Positions 39,886-48,533 are shown, counted from the stretch's first letter. The stretch: 64,000 nucleotides of DNA from Mesopusillimonas faecipullorum (GCF_020539505.1 NZ_JACDXW010000008.1:1-64000), one strand, 5' to 3'. Notes: generated by a model not told the origin, from the letters alone. Made by a program: numbers and translations.

Positions 39886-42653
39886 GTTCGCGTGTTCAGA
39901 ATCACATCACTGGCCGCTTGTCGCTGCGGCCGCCGCAAGCCGAATCCCTGGCACGGTTGGTACGCGCGCTGGAAGCCGCGCCTGAAATGCTGAGCAAGGA
40001 TAGGAACGTTGCCTCGATCCTGGCGACCCTGAAAGCCGAATTTCCGACGCTGGAGGACTTCGAGCGGGACTTCCCTTCGCTGTGCTTCGCATTGGCCACC
40101 GGCGTCGGAAAAACGCGCTTGATGGGGGCTTTTGTCGCCTACTTGCATCTGGCACACGGCATCAACAATTTCTTCGTGCTGGCCCCGAACCTCACCATCT
40201 ACAACAAGTTGATTGCCGATTTCACGCCGAATACGCCCAAGTACGTGTTCAAGGGCATCGGGGAGTTCGCCATCAACGCGCCCAGGGTCATCACCGGCGA
40301 CAACTACGACCAGCAAAACGTCGCGGGAGGCGAGTTGTTCGGCGAGGTGCGGATCAACATCTTCAATATCTCCAAGATCAATTCCGAGGTGCGCGGCGGC
40401 AAGGAGCCACGCATCAAGCGCATGCGCGAGGTGCTGGGTGAAAGCTACTTCAACCACCTGGCCAATCTGCCGGACCTGGTGTTGTTGATGGACGAATCAC
40501 ACCGCTATCGTGCCCAGGCCGGTATGCGGGCAATCAACGAACTGAATCCGCTGTTCGGGTTGGAGGTGACGGCCACGCCCTTTGTGGAGTCCGCCAAGGC
40601 CCCCATACCGTTCAAGAATGTGGTGATGGACTACCCACTGGCACGCGCCATGGAAGATGGCTTCGTCAAAGAACCGGCCGTCGTCACCCAGCGCAACTTC
40701 AAGTCCAGCAACCACGCTGCGGAAGAAATCGAGAAGATCAAGCTGGAGGATGGCGTTCGCCTGCACGAGGCCACCAAGGTCGAGCTATTGACCTATGCCC
40801 GCGAGAACGGCGTCAAGATGGTCAAACCCTTCATTTTGGTGATCGCGCGCGATACGACGCATGCCGGGCAGTTGAAGGCATTGATCGAGTCCTCGGCATT
40901 CTTTGAAGCACGCTACCAGGGCAAGGTCATCCAGGTGGACTCCAGCCGCACCGGTGCCGAGGAAGAGAAGATGATCGAGGCGCTGCTGAATGTGGAGAAC
41001 TCGGAGGAACCCACCGAGATCGTCATTCACGTCAATATGCTCAAGGAAGGCTGGGACGTCACCAACCTCTACACTATCGTGCCACTGCGTGCTGCCAATG
41101 CCCGCACGCTGATCGAGCAATCCATCGGGCGTGGCCTGCGCCTGCCTTATGGCAAGCGTACGGGCGTGGCTGCGGTGGATCGCCTTAACATCGTGGCGCA
41201 CGACAAGTTCCAGGAGATCATCGACGAGGCCAACCGTGGCGATTCGCCAATCCGTCTCAAGCAGGTGATCCTGGAAGCCCCCACCAGCGAGGACAAAAAG
41301 GTCAGCGTTCAAGTGCTGCCCAATCTGCTGACCCGCCTGGGACTGCACGATGAGCATGCGCCACATGTCCCGCCGGCGTTGGCAACGGTGGATGCCGGCA
41401 CTGAGGTCGGTGGCGAACAAGTCAAGGCACAGACTCAGCCGGTCTTTACGACCGAAGCAGAATTCAAGGCGGTCCATGTCGTGCGGGAAGTTCTCGCCAC
41501 CTACGAAGTAAAGCGTGACTTGGCGCCGACCAGTGCAGCCTTGCTGAAGCCGGAAATCCAGCAAGAGATTCTGGCAGAAGTGGAAAAACGTCTGAAACCC
41601 CAGCAGGGACAATTGCTGCAAGGCACCGACGACCAGGTGCCAGCCCTGGATCTGTCCGCCGTCGTGGCCAAGACCACTGAAATTCTGGTTCAGCAGACCA
41701 TCGACATTCCGCGTATCGCCGTTGTGCCTACCGGCGAAGTCACCACAGGCTTTCATCCGTTCCGCCTGGGGGCCTTGCCCAACTTCCAGCCAGGGCAGCG
41801 CGAGATCGTCGGTCAGACATTGCGTACCAGCGAACAATTCACCCTAAACCGTGAAAGTGGCCTGCGGGAAAACCGCTTTGAAGATTACATCGTCAAGAAG
41901 CTGATCGACTTCGACGATATCGACTACTTCACCCAGGCCGACTTGCTCTACGACCTCGCCGGACAAGCCGTCGAGCATTACCAGCAGCAGAACTATTCGG
42001 ACAGTGAACTGCACGAGATTTTCGATACCTACGGCAAGGAGCTCGCCCGCCTGATTCGCGCCCAGATGATGGAGCATTTCTGGGAAAAAGCCGCAGGCTA
42101 TGAGGTGCAGGTCAGCAGAGGCTTCACCGAGCTGAAGTCATGCAACTACACTGCTACGGAGGGGCAGACTGCCCATAACCTGCGGGAGACCGTTACGGAA
42201 ACCAGCCGCATCAAGCAGATGCTGTTCGGTGGGTTCACCCGTTGCCTGTACCCCTTGCAGAAGTTCGACTCGGACACCGAACGGCGTTTTGCCTTGCTGC
42301 TGGAACGTGACGCCCTCAAATGGTTCAAGCCCGCCAAGGGCCAGTTCCAGATCTACTACAAGCTGGGCAGCGAACAGCCCGAATACATCCCCGACTTCGT
42401 GGCCGAGCTGGATGGAATGATCCTGATGGTCGAAACCAAAGCGCGCGTCGATCTGGCTTCCGCTGAAGTCCAGGCCAAGAGCGCCGCCGCCTCTCGGTGG
42501 TGTCGGCACGCCGGTGAACATGCGGCTGAAGTCGGCGGCAAGCCCTGGCGCTACCTCGTGGTTCCCCATGATGAAGTCACTGAAGACAAACGCCTGTCCG
42601 ACTATCTTCGGTATGAGGTCAAGGACACTGCGGAAGGAGGCAGCCCAGCCTGA
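39882..42653 (+). CDS. res: Type III restriction enzyme, Res subunit
   Basis: 923 residues: superfamily 2 ATPase with Walker A ATGVGKTRL (72-80) and DESHRYRA (about 203), helicase-like motifs through VNMLKEGWDVTNLYTIVPLR and IEQSIGRGLRLPYGKR, and a C-terminal PD-(D/E)xK nuclease (YIPDFVAELD, then ILMVETKAR, about 836-852). With Mod it cleaves DNA with unmodified head-to-head sites after ATP-driven communication. Length and domain order are normal for the family. The start overlaps the stop of the upstream micro-ORF. It is the last gene of the operon. Confidence 0.93.
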   Translation: MSSRVQNHITGRLSLRPPQAESLARLVRALEAAPEMLSKDRNVASILATLKAEFPTLEDFERDFPSLCFALATGVGKTRLMGAFVAYLHLAHGINNFFVLAPNLTIYNKLIADFTPNTPKYVFKGIGEFAINAPRVITGDNYDQQNVAGGELFGEVRINIFNISKINSEVRGGKEPRIKRMREVLGESYFNHLANLPDLVLLMDESHRYRAQAGMRAINELNPLFGLEVTATPFVESAKAPIPFKNVVMDYPLARAMEDGFVKEPAVVTQRNFKSSNHAAEEIEKIKLEDGVRLHEATKVELLTYARENGVKMVKPFILVIARDTTHAGQLKALIESSAFFEARYQGKVIQVDSSRTGAEEEKMIEALLNVENSEEPTEIVIHVNMLKEGWDVTNLYTIVPLRAANARTLIEQSIGRGLRLPYGKRTGVAAVDRLNIVAHDKFQEIIDEANRGDSPIRLKQVILEAPTSEDKKVSVQVLPNLLTRLGLHDEHAPHVPPALATVDAGTEVGGEQVKAQTQPVFTTEAEFKAVHVVREVLATYEVKRDLAPTSAALLKPEIQQEILAEVEKRLKPQQGQLLQGTDDQVPALDLSAVVAKTTEILVQQTIDIPRIAVVPTGEVTTGFHPFRLGALPNFQPGQREIVGQTLRTSEQFTLNRESGLRENRFEDYIVKKLIDFDDIDYFTQADLLYDLAGQAVEHYQQQNYSDSELHEIFDTYGKELARLIRAQMMEHFWEKAAGYEVQVSRGFTELKSCNYTATEGQTAHNLRETVTETSRIKQMLFGGFTRCLYPLQKFDSDTERRFALLLERDALKWFKPAKGQFQIYYKLGSEQPEYIPDFVAELDGMILMVETKARVDLASAEVQAKSAAASRWCRHAGEHAAEVGGKPWRYLVVPHDEVTEDKRLSDYLRYEVKDTAEGGSPA

Positions 42654-42669
42654 ACTCAAGCGTCGGACG

Positions 42670-43533
42670 TCATCGCCCCAGGTAGATTGCGGTGATCGAC
42701 GTCCGTTCGTGCCCAAGTTCCCGGCTGATCCTTTGCCGTGCTTGCAGGTCTTGCAACTGCTGATTGGCGGACAGCATTTCCTGCTTTGGCCCGCCAGCAG
42801 CCGGCGCTCGCCATCCCGTCAATACCTCATACCGCATCTGCGCATACTGATGTCGCAGCCCGTGCATGTTGCTCAGCCCTGCCGCCTTGCACTGCCCGTC
42901 GTAGACATGCCGCTGCTGGATGTAAGTCTTGGGCGACGGAATCAATGATCCCAGGCCTGCCAGGCGATGGACCTCATCCAATACCGCACGCTGTTCCGGC
43001 GTCGTGATTGGCACCGTCCGATCACGACCACCTTTTGCCCACGATCCCTTGATGGCGATATGGTCGCCACGGTTGGCATAGCGGGGTTGGAACTTGATGG
43101 ACTCTTCCCGCCGCAAACCGAAAGCCGCTTGCAAACGCAGGCTCATGCGGACATGGGGATCGGTGATCCTGTCCAACCTATCGCCCAATTCCTTGGCCTT
43201 GTTTTCATTGGTCACATAGCGCCGCTCGGGAATGCCCAGCTTGGTGTTGTCTGCCGGCAAGATGCCTGCCTTGCCAACCTTCTCGGCCCACCAGCGCAGG
43301 TGGGCCATGCGATTCTTCAGCGTGCCTGCCGACAGGCCTTCGGCTTGCCAGCGCTGCAACAGGGCTTCGACGTGCTTGCCCTTGAGGGAGGGAGCCCGCA
43401 TTTGGCGGAAACCCGCTTCGCGCAGTTGGCGTGCCGCCAGGCTCAGTGAGCGTTGCCGGTCGGCCTGAGTGGCATGGCTGCCGTCGCGGTTGCGCTGGCA
43501 AAGCTGGCGCAGGGTATAGGTCAGGTCGTCCAT
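42670..43533 (-). CDS. ICE-type tyrosine recombinase (integrase domain protein)
   Basis: 287 residues with an N-terminal SAM-like core-binding domain and a catalytic domain of the Integrase_1 group found in integrative conjugative elements. The catalytic residues can be followed: Arg in GLRREESIKF, His-x-x-Arg in HGLRHQYAQ, His in ELGHERTSIT and Tyr in AIYLGR at the very end. The ATG at 43533 (MDDLTYTLRQLCQRN) is the usual family start; an ATG at 43572 is in frame. It faces the end of res and lies inside the island, distinct in type from the broken P4-like integrase at the left end. Confidence 0.85.
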   Translation of the reverse strand: MDDLTYTLRQLCQRNRDGSHATQADRQRSLSLAARQLREAGFRQMRAPSLKGKHVEALLQRWQAEGLSAGTLKNRMAHLRWWAEKVGKAGILPADNTKLGIPERRYVTNENKAKELGDRLDRITDPHVRMSLRLQAAFGLRREESIKFQPRYANRGDHIAIKGSWAKGGRDRTVPITTPEQRAVLDEVHRLAGLGSLIPSPKTYIQQRHVYDGQCKAAGLSNMHGLRHQYAQMRYEVLTGWRAPAAGGPKQEMLSANQQLQDLQARQRISRELGHERTSITAIYLGR

Positions 43534-44119
43534 CGCGGTGTTGTTCCATCGGTTGTCGGGGCTGAGAAGCAAACGGTCAGTGTTTTTGCCAACTCGCCAA
43601 GGCGAGATCCCCGAGGGGCAAGGGCCAGGTGCTCAGTTCACCTGTGGCCTCGAATGAGGCGTCCGCCTTGCTTCCTGTGGGAAGGCCGGGCGGAAGAATT
43701 GCAAGGGATGACAACGCGATGTGCTGGGATAGGTACCTCCTGTGGAGTGGTGGAAAACGAGTTGGCAGACCGCGCGAGGTCGGGCGACCCGCGACGAGCG
43801 CCTGGAACAGTGGATGTGTGCTGCGACGATGGCGGGACGAACCACGCCGAAGATGAGGAAGGCTCTGCCCATGGGTAGGGCGGCACACCGAGCGAGCCTG
43901 GGTGTGCCAGGGATGATTCCGTCCGGCAATGAGCCGGTCAGCACTTGCAGGAACCTGCGCCAGGGTTCCGGTGTTCATACCCACCGGCAGGTCGTTACTG
44001 GGCCAGTGTGCCGGGGCATCGTCATGTGCGCCGCCATCAATGCGATGCCGCGCCAACCCGCATTGTTGCTGCAGTTCGCCGGGCCGTCACTGCGGCGGGC
44101 AGTGACGGCCCCATCTGTC
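43534..44119. other. Non-coding ICE-derived stretch
   Basis: About 590 bases with no gene I can support. It contains a 109-base segment (43957-44065) that is repeated at 46047-46155. Its position between an ICE-type integrase and a replication gene on the same strand fits the spacer found there in such elements. Confidence 0.5.
43957..44065. repeat. 109-bp repeat, copy 1
   Basis: Aligned by eye without gaps to 46047-46155, with 90 of 109 positions identical. Most differences are G or C here against A or T there. The segment includes CCCACCGGCAGGTC and CGCGCCAACCCG in both copies. Confidence 0.75.
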
Positions 44120-45074
44120 TCACGCCGAGCCCAGGGACCCCAGCCGTGCAGCAGCAGGCGTGTTTCCCGGGGCTGTTGGCAGCATTCCGCTGTCAGCCAT
44201 GCCCCCGATGATCTGCCCGATGGGCAGCGATGGCGTCTTCAACATGCGCCTGATCTGATCCAGATGCCGTTGCGCCACCTCGCGCGACGCAGGTTTTGCA
44301 GCTTGGCTGCTGGACGATGGAGAAGGGGCAGGCGGCGAGCCATGCGGGCTGTTGCTGACGGCCTGCACGGGTGTCTGCTGTAGAGTGGATTTGCGCGCTG
44401 CCCAGAGCTTGAACACGCCTTCCACGGCCCTCTTGATCAACCCGTAGAGGTAGGCGATGACGTTGTGCACGCCACCTGATTCGCAGCGCACATCCCACTC
44501 GGCCAACACCTCCAGGCGCTGTTCCGGGGGCAAACCCCTGAGACGTGTGGTGAGAATCCGTTGCTGATCCTGTGGCAGTTGCCGGAAGCGGGCTGGCACA
44601 TCTGGCCCCGATACCTGCACTTCGGGTGATGAGCGGTACGTACGTACTTCTTTTAATACTTCTTTTTCTACAGTACGTACTGCTGTCGGAGATGCCGGAA
44701 CGGGTTTCGGAATGCCGCTGCTGGCTTCGGGCGCGAGGGCATCGCGCGCAGTTGAGCCACCAGGACTGCCCGAGTCATGGTCGTCGCCACGGTGCTGTAG
44801 GCGCCTGATCCGCTCTTGCATCGTTGCAGGCAACTTTTCCAACCTGTCCGGATGGTGCATGGCCTCATCGAGAATGGACTGCGCCAGTTGGCGAATCGTC
44901 GCGCTGGCATGGCCGAGCGCCCGTTCCAGCAGGGGCAGGTAGTCTTCGTCCTCCAGGCACGCGTCGTCAAACGCGAGGGGCTGATTCCGCACCGCGTAGC
45001 GGCTGGCCATCGAGAAGCCGGTCATCGAGCAACAGGGCTTTCGGGGTGATGATGTCTGAGGTTGGGTGTGACAT
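44120..45074 (-). pseudogene. STY4528-like island replication protein, frameshifted
   Basis: The true start is the ATG at 45074, seven bases after GGAG; it reads MSHPTSDIITPKALLLDDRL and stops at 44967. From about 45000 the homologous continuation (QPLAFDDACLEDEDYLPLLE, then RQLAQSILDEAMHHPDRLEK) is read in another frame to 44120. A one- or two-base shift near 45000 therefore breaks the gene. The C-terminal part (RFRQLPQDQQRILTTRLRGL, VIAYLYGLIKRAVEGVFKLW) matches my recollection of STY4528-family pathogenicity-island replication proteins. It supports an ICE origin for this end of the island. Confidence 0.6.
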
Positions 45075-45121
45075 GGCGAGGCTCCTGTCGGTATCGGCCG
45101 TATGGCCAAAGGAGCCGTCAT

Positions 45122-45470
45122 CTCACCCTGGCATCACCGCTGCCGCAGCCATCAATCCGAACTGCGCTCCTCCCGTTTTTTCGAGCTGAAGCAGGGCGCA
45201 ACATCCTTGGTGTTCCGGATCAGGAGGTGGGAAAATGAGCCTGTTACAGCGCATTGGATGTTGGCGGACGTTGATGGCCGGGTTCACTGCCTATGATCAG
45301 GTTGTCCGCTGATACATCGCATCGTTAACGGGAGAGCGGGCAGCGTCCAAGATGGGCCATTCGCCGCTACCAAGGGCCACGCTTGGTTTTGAGTCCAAGA
45401 ATAAGTCCAAGCGCGTTGCCAGACCGCCATGACTACATTGAAAATCAACGACATGCGGCAGAAACACCCC
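45122..45470. other. Right-end segment of the island, no gene
   Basis: About 350 bases between the replication pseudogene and attR with no supportable gene. It contains the TCCAAG heptamers at 45393-45411 and probably the island's right recombination arm. Confidence 0.45.
45393..45411 (+). repeat. Paired GTCCAAG heptamers next to attR
   Basis: GTCCAAG at 45393-45399 and 45405-45411, 12 bases apart, with a CTTGG in inverted orientation at 45382. They mirror the heptamers beside attL (27877-27931) and are candidate integrase arm sites. Confidence 0.45.
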
Positions 45471-45490
45471 TTCTGCATCGGGAAGTGAGG
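45471..45490 (+). repeat. attR of the mnmE genomic island
   Basis: TTCTGCATCGGGAAGTGAGG, 17 of 20 identical to attL at 27744-27763. It preserves the codons FCIGK-stop, so the element carries its own copy of the mnmE tail and restores the gene on insertion. Confidence 0.8.
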
Positions 45491-45589
45491 GGTGGATGGC
45501 CGTTTATTTTTCAAAGTAAGACCATTGACCCTTGCTTTCAACTCTCTTGCACCTCCATTTCCAGCCAGCGTTTCTGACTACCAATGATT

Positions 45590-45607
45590 ATCAGGCACTG
45601 ATATGAT
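45590..45607 (+). promoter_or_regulatory. Relic promoter and operator of the second copy
   Basis: ATCAG-GCA-CTGAT at 45590-45602 overlaps a -10-like TATGAT at 45602-45607, one base off the TATAAT of the intact operon. Confidence 0.5.
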
Positions 45608-45996
45608 TGTGACCTGCTAAGTCATTGGATCCAGGACTATTAGGCGCTGCATTGTCGGTATCCGACGACAACCGTCGCCTGCTACGCCTGACCCATGACA
45701 AACAACCCAAGTCCGGCAGAAAGTCCAGCGATAGTCGGACGACGGACATGTTCGGCGATGGGGGGACGCCTGATGACGAAGAAGAAACAGACAGTTCCCA
45801 TCGGTCGTTCCTCGGCAGCGGAGTACCTGACCTACATCGCTGCCACAGGCGGCCAACCGCAGTCCGTGGAAATGCGCTATGAAGATGAAAACATCTGGCT
45901 GACGCAGAAGATGATGGCTGCGCTGTACGATGTCACTGTACCGGCCATCAATCAGCATCTGAAGCGCGTGTTCGATGATGGTGAGTTGCTGCCGGA

Positions 45997-46027
45997 GGCA
46001 GTTATTAAGGATTACTTAATAACTGCC
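45997..46027. repeat. Perfect palindrome in the rhuM remnant (copy 2)
   Basis: Identical 31 bases to 39822-39852: arms GGCAGTTATTAAG and CTTAATAACTGCC, loop GATTA. It is read in frame as part of EAVIKDYLITAS in the divergent RhuM. Confidence 0.85.
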
Positions 46028-46046
46028 AGCGATGGAAAGAACTACC

Positions 46047-46155
46047 GCGCCAAGGTTCCTGTGTTCACACCCACCGGCAGGTCATTGCAAGGCCAGTATG
46101 CCGAGACATCATCATGTACGCAGCAATCAATACGGTATCGCGCCAACCCGTATTG
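46047..46155. repeat. 109-bp repeat, copy 2
   Basis: The partner of 43957-44065. It begins within the rhuM remnant and ends 66 bases before the next gene. The more AT-rich copy of the two. Confidence 0.7.
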
Positions 46156-46220
46156 ATTAAACTGGGGCCATGTGGCTAAAACGGCGTCAAGCCCAAACCT
46201 GCTACTCCAAGCTACCGTAC

Positions 46221-48533
46221 ATGACCACCCCCACCGAATCCATCGCTCAACAGCTGGCCACCCTGGGCACTTCCAGCACCTTTGCCACGCGCTTCGCCAT
46301 CGCTGCCGATCCGCACCTGCATGTGGACAATGTTGGGGACATTCCGTTGCCCATCACACTGCAAACAGCCCATCGCCTGTGTGCTGCGGCGCAACCCGCA
46401 CATCATGGCTATAAAGACCAAACCCGCTTGGATCCACGGGTACGCGACACTTGGGAAATTCCAGCCGAGCGCCTGCGCTTCACTTCGCCCGAATGGACAG
46501 CCGTGCTTAATCGCGCATTGCTGCGCATCGGCCACGAGCTTGGGGTGCCATCACCCGATTCACTGCGCGTAGACCTGCACAACTTGTTGATCTATGCACC
46601 TGGGCAATTCTTCGCGGTACATCAGGACTCGGAGAAGACCGACGGCATGCTGGGCACGCTGGTGATCACGCTGCCATCGAGCTTCACTGGGGGTGAGTTC
46701 GTGGTGTCGCACCAGGGTCAGACGGTGTGTGCACGCGGTTCGCAAAATCGGCTCGGCATGATGGCCTTCTATGCCGATTGTCATCATGAGGTACGCCCAG
46801 TCAAGCAAGGATACCGGGTCGTGCTGACTTATAACCTGATCGCACCGGGAGCCACCCGCACAAGCGAATTGCCACAACAGGCTGTCACTGCATTGGCAAG
46901 CGAACTCCACCGTGTCTGGCAAACCCCCGCACCACCACGATGGGATGGCGATACCCACACAGAACCACCGGATAGATTGGTGTATCTGCTCGACCACCAA
47001 TACACCCCCAGTGGCTTGTCATGGCAGCGTCTCAAAGGCGTGGACGCTCAACGCGCAGCGGCATTGCAGGCTGCCGCCAGACAACTGGATGCGGAAATAT
47101 TCCTGACATTGGCAGATGTGCACGAAACCTGGTCCGCCGAAGACGACTATCAGCAGCATGGTTACTGGAGCGATGAGCAGGAAGATGAAGACAACGGGTT
47201 CGACCACAATGAGGATCACCCCGCACTGGGCGATCTGATCAACAGCGAAGTTGAACTGCGCCACTGGCTTGCTCCAGATGGCAGCAAACGTGAAGAAATC
47301 AGTTTTGCCAGTGAGACAGAGCTATGCATGAACCGCCTGTCGGTTGATTGCGCGCCGTTCCAGTCCGAACACGAAGGCTATATGGGCAACTACGGCAACA
47401 CCGTCGATCGTTGGTACCACCGTGCCGCCGTGGTGCTATGGCCGCGTGAGCGCAACTTTGTCATTCGGGCGCGACAGGCTCCCGACTGGGCTATTGCTCA
47501 GATTGCCGAATGGCTCAATGCTGGTGACACGATTCAGGCCGAAACAAGGGCACATTCATTGCTGTCATTCTGGGAGCAGGCAAGAAGCGTCGCCGATTCC
47601 GACGTACTATTCACCGCAACGCTGCCCGTCGCGGCCAGACTCGACGACGCAGGGATCGCTGCTGGTCTGCTGTCACCCTTTGCACTGTCGCAACTGACTG
47701 CACAACAGGCTCCCTGGCTGTGGCAATTGCTCGAACGCCACGGTCAGGCATGGTGTGCCGAACGTTTCCAGCAGTGGGCCGAAACGCATCAGCCAGACAC
47801 GCGTCAACTGGCCTGGATGGCGCAGGAACTACCTGCTCTGGCACAATCTTCTTGCACGAGTAGCGATACCGTGGCCCTGCTTGCCCGCCTGGTGCAACAG
47901 CGCTGGGGTTGGCTGCGCCAGTACATTGCGCAAGTACAGAAGTATCACCAGCGCAGTACAAGAGTTTCGGCACTGGTTGAAACAAGCGCTGCATGGCTGG
48001 GCCTGCTCCGGGCCAGCCAAGTCACGGGTTGCTCTACGCTCACCGAGCAAATCATCGCCATGCTGCGCACGAACGACATACCACTGGAAGTTCCGCTGCA
48101 AGTTTTACATCAGGCCCAGAAAATAAAGAACCTCGAAGGGCTCCATCTTTCCGTTCTTCATAGTCATTGCACGCACGTGCTCGAAACCTGCCTGGCAAAG
48201 CCAAGGCGTAACGCAACCGACTGGTCGATCACACCGCCGTCCGAACATGGGGGACGGGGACTCGACGATCTTGCGGCACCCTTGCTGGCCTTTCTAGCCT
48301 CCCCACAGCAGCAACGGCTGGAATGGCCATTGGCCCAGGCCAGGCGTCAATTGATCCATCAGTTCATCGACCATCATGAGCTGCCGATACGGCATGAAAC
48401 CCGCCGCACGGGCAGGCCCTACACCTTGGTACTGGAAAAGACCCTTGCTCTGTTCGAGCGCGACACTGCCGATCGCCAGCAATGGAAAAAAGACCTGGCC
48501 TGGTTGCAACGTACACAGGTACGGCCAACGTGA
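46221..48533 (+). CDS. Large 2-oxoglutarate/Fe(II)-dependent oxygenase-domain protein
   Basis: 770 residues. The segment LRVDLHNLLIYAPGQFFAVH through RPVKQGYRVVLTYNL is a prolyl-4-hydroxylase-type 2OG-Fe(II) fold: the iron ligands appear as His and Asp in VHQDSEK and His in ADCHHEVRP, and the 2OG-binding Arg as GYRVVLTYNL. The N-terminal 80 residues precede this domain and the C-terminal 500 have no motif I recognise. Family proteins of this length occur in bacteria, but their substrates are not established. The ATG at 46221 begins MTTPTESIAQQLATLG; an ATG at 46170 would start within remnant DNA. It lies just outside the island and may have come with the second copy. Confidence 0.75.
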   Translation: MTTPTESIAQQLATLGTSSTFATRFAIAADPHLHVDNVGDIPLPITLQTAHRLCAAAQPAHHGYKDQTRLDPRVRDTWEIPAERLRFTSPEWTAVLNRALLRIGHELGVPSPDSLRVDLHNLLIYAPGQFFAVHQDSEKTDGMLGTLVITLPSSFTGGEFVVSHQGQTVCARGSQNRLGMMAFYADCHHEVRPVKQGYRVVLTYNLIAPGATRTSELPQQAVTALASELHRVWQTPAPPRWDGDTHTEPPDRLVYLLDHQYTPSGLSWQRLKGVDAQRAAALQAAARQLDAEIFLTLADVHETWSAEDDYQQHGYWSDEQEDEDNGFDHNEDHPALGDLINSEVELRHWLAPDGSKREEISFASETELCMNRLSVDCAPFQSEHEGYMGNYGNTVDRWYHRAAVVLWPRERNFVIRARQAPDWAIAQIAEWLNAGDTIQAETRAHSLLSFWEQARSVADSDVLFTATLPVAARLDDAGIAAGLLSPFALSQLTAQQAPWLWQLLERHGQAWCAERFQQWAETHQPDTRQLAWMAQELPALAQSSCTSSDTVALLARLVQQRWGWLRQYIAQVQKYHQRSTRVSALVETSAAWLGLLRASQVTGCSTLTEQIIAMLRTNDIPLEVPLQVLHQAQKIKNLEGLHLSVLHSHCTHVLETCLAKPRRNATDWSITPPSEHGGRGLDDLAAPLLAFLASPQQQRLEWPLAQARRQLIHQFIDHHELPIRHETRRTGRPYTLVLEKTLALFERDTADRQQWKKDLAWLQRTQVRPT

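Larger units (their letters stand above)
45575..46155 (+). pseudogene. Scar of a second defence-operon copy (promoter, regulator start, mod tail, rhuM start)
   Basis: Four segments of the operon appear in order but fused. The promoter with its ATCAG-N3-CTGAT operator (45590-45607) matches 29105-29122. The regulator start (about 45640-45714) ends at DDNRRLLRLTHDKQPKS. The mod tail (about 45715-45785) reads GRKSSDSRTTDMFGD against KSGDSWTTDLFGG. A divergent rhuM start follows from ATG 45772 (KKKQTVPIGRSSAAEYLTYI, IWLTQKMMAALYDVTVPAIN). The rhuM part is cut after about 90 codons where it enters the 109-bp repeat. The regulator-mod junction shares the bases AAGTCC, pointing to deletion through short homology. 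None of the pieces can be functional as proteins. Confidence 0.75.

Noticed and set aside
43573-44119. Short open frames on both strands between the ICE-type integrase and the replication pseudogene
   Set aside because: Overlapping frames on both strands, no family resemblance, and the DNA repeat suggests non-coding function.
45625-46156. Small proteins read from the scar after attR
   Set aside because: They are chimeras of regulator, mod and rhuM pieces joined by deletions; the frames end arbitrarily in the 109-bp repeat.
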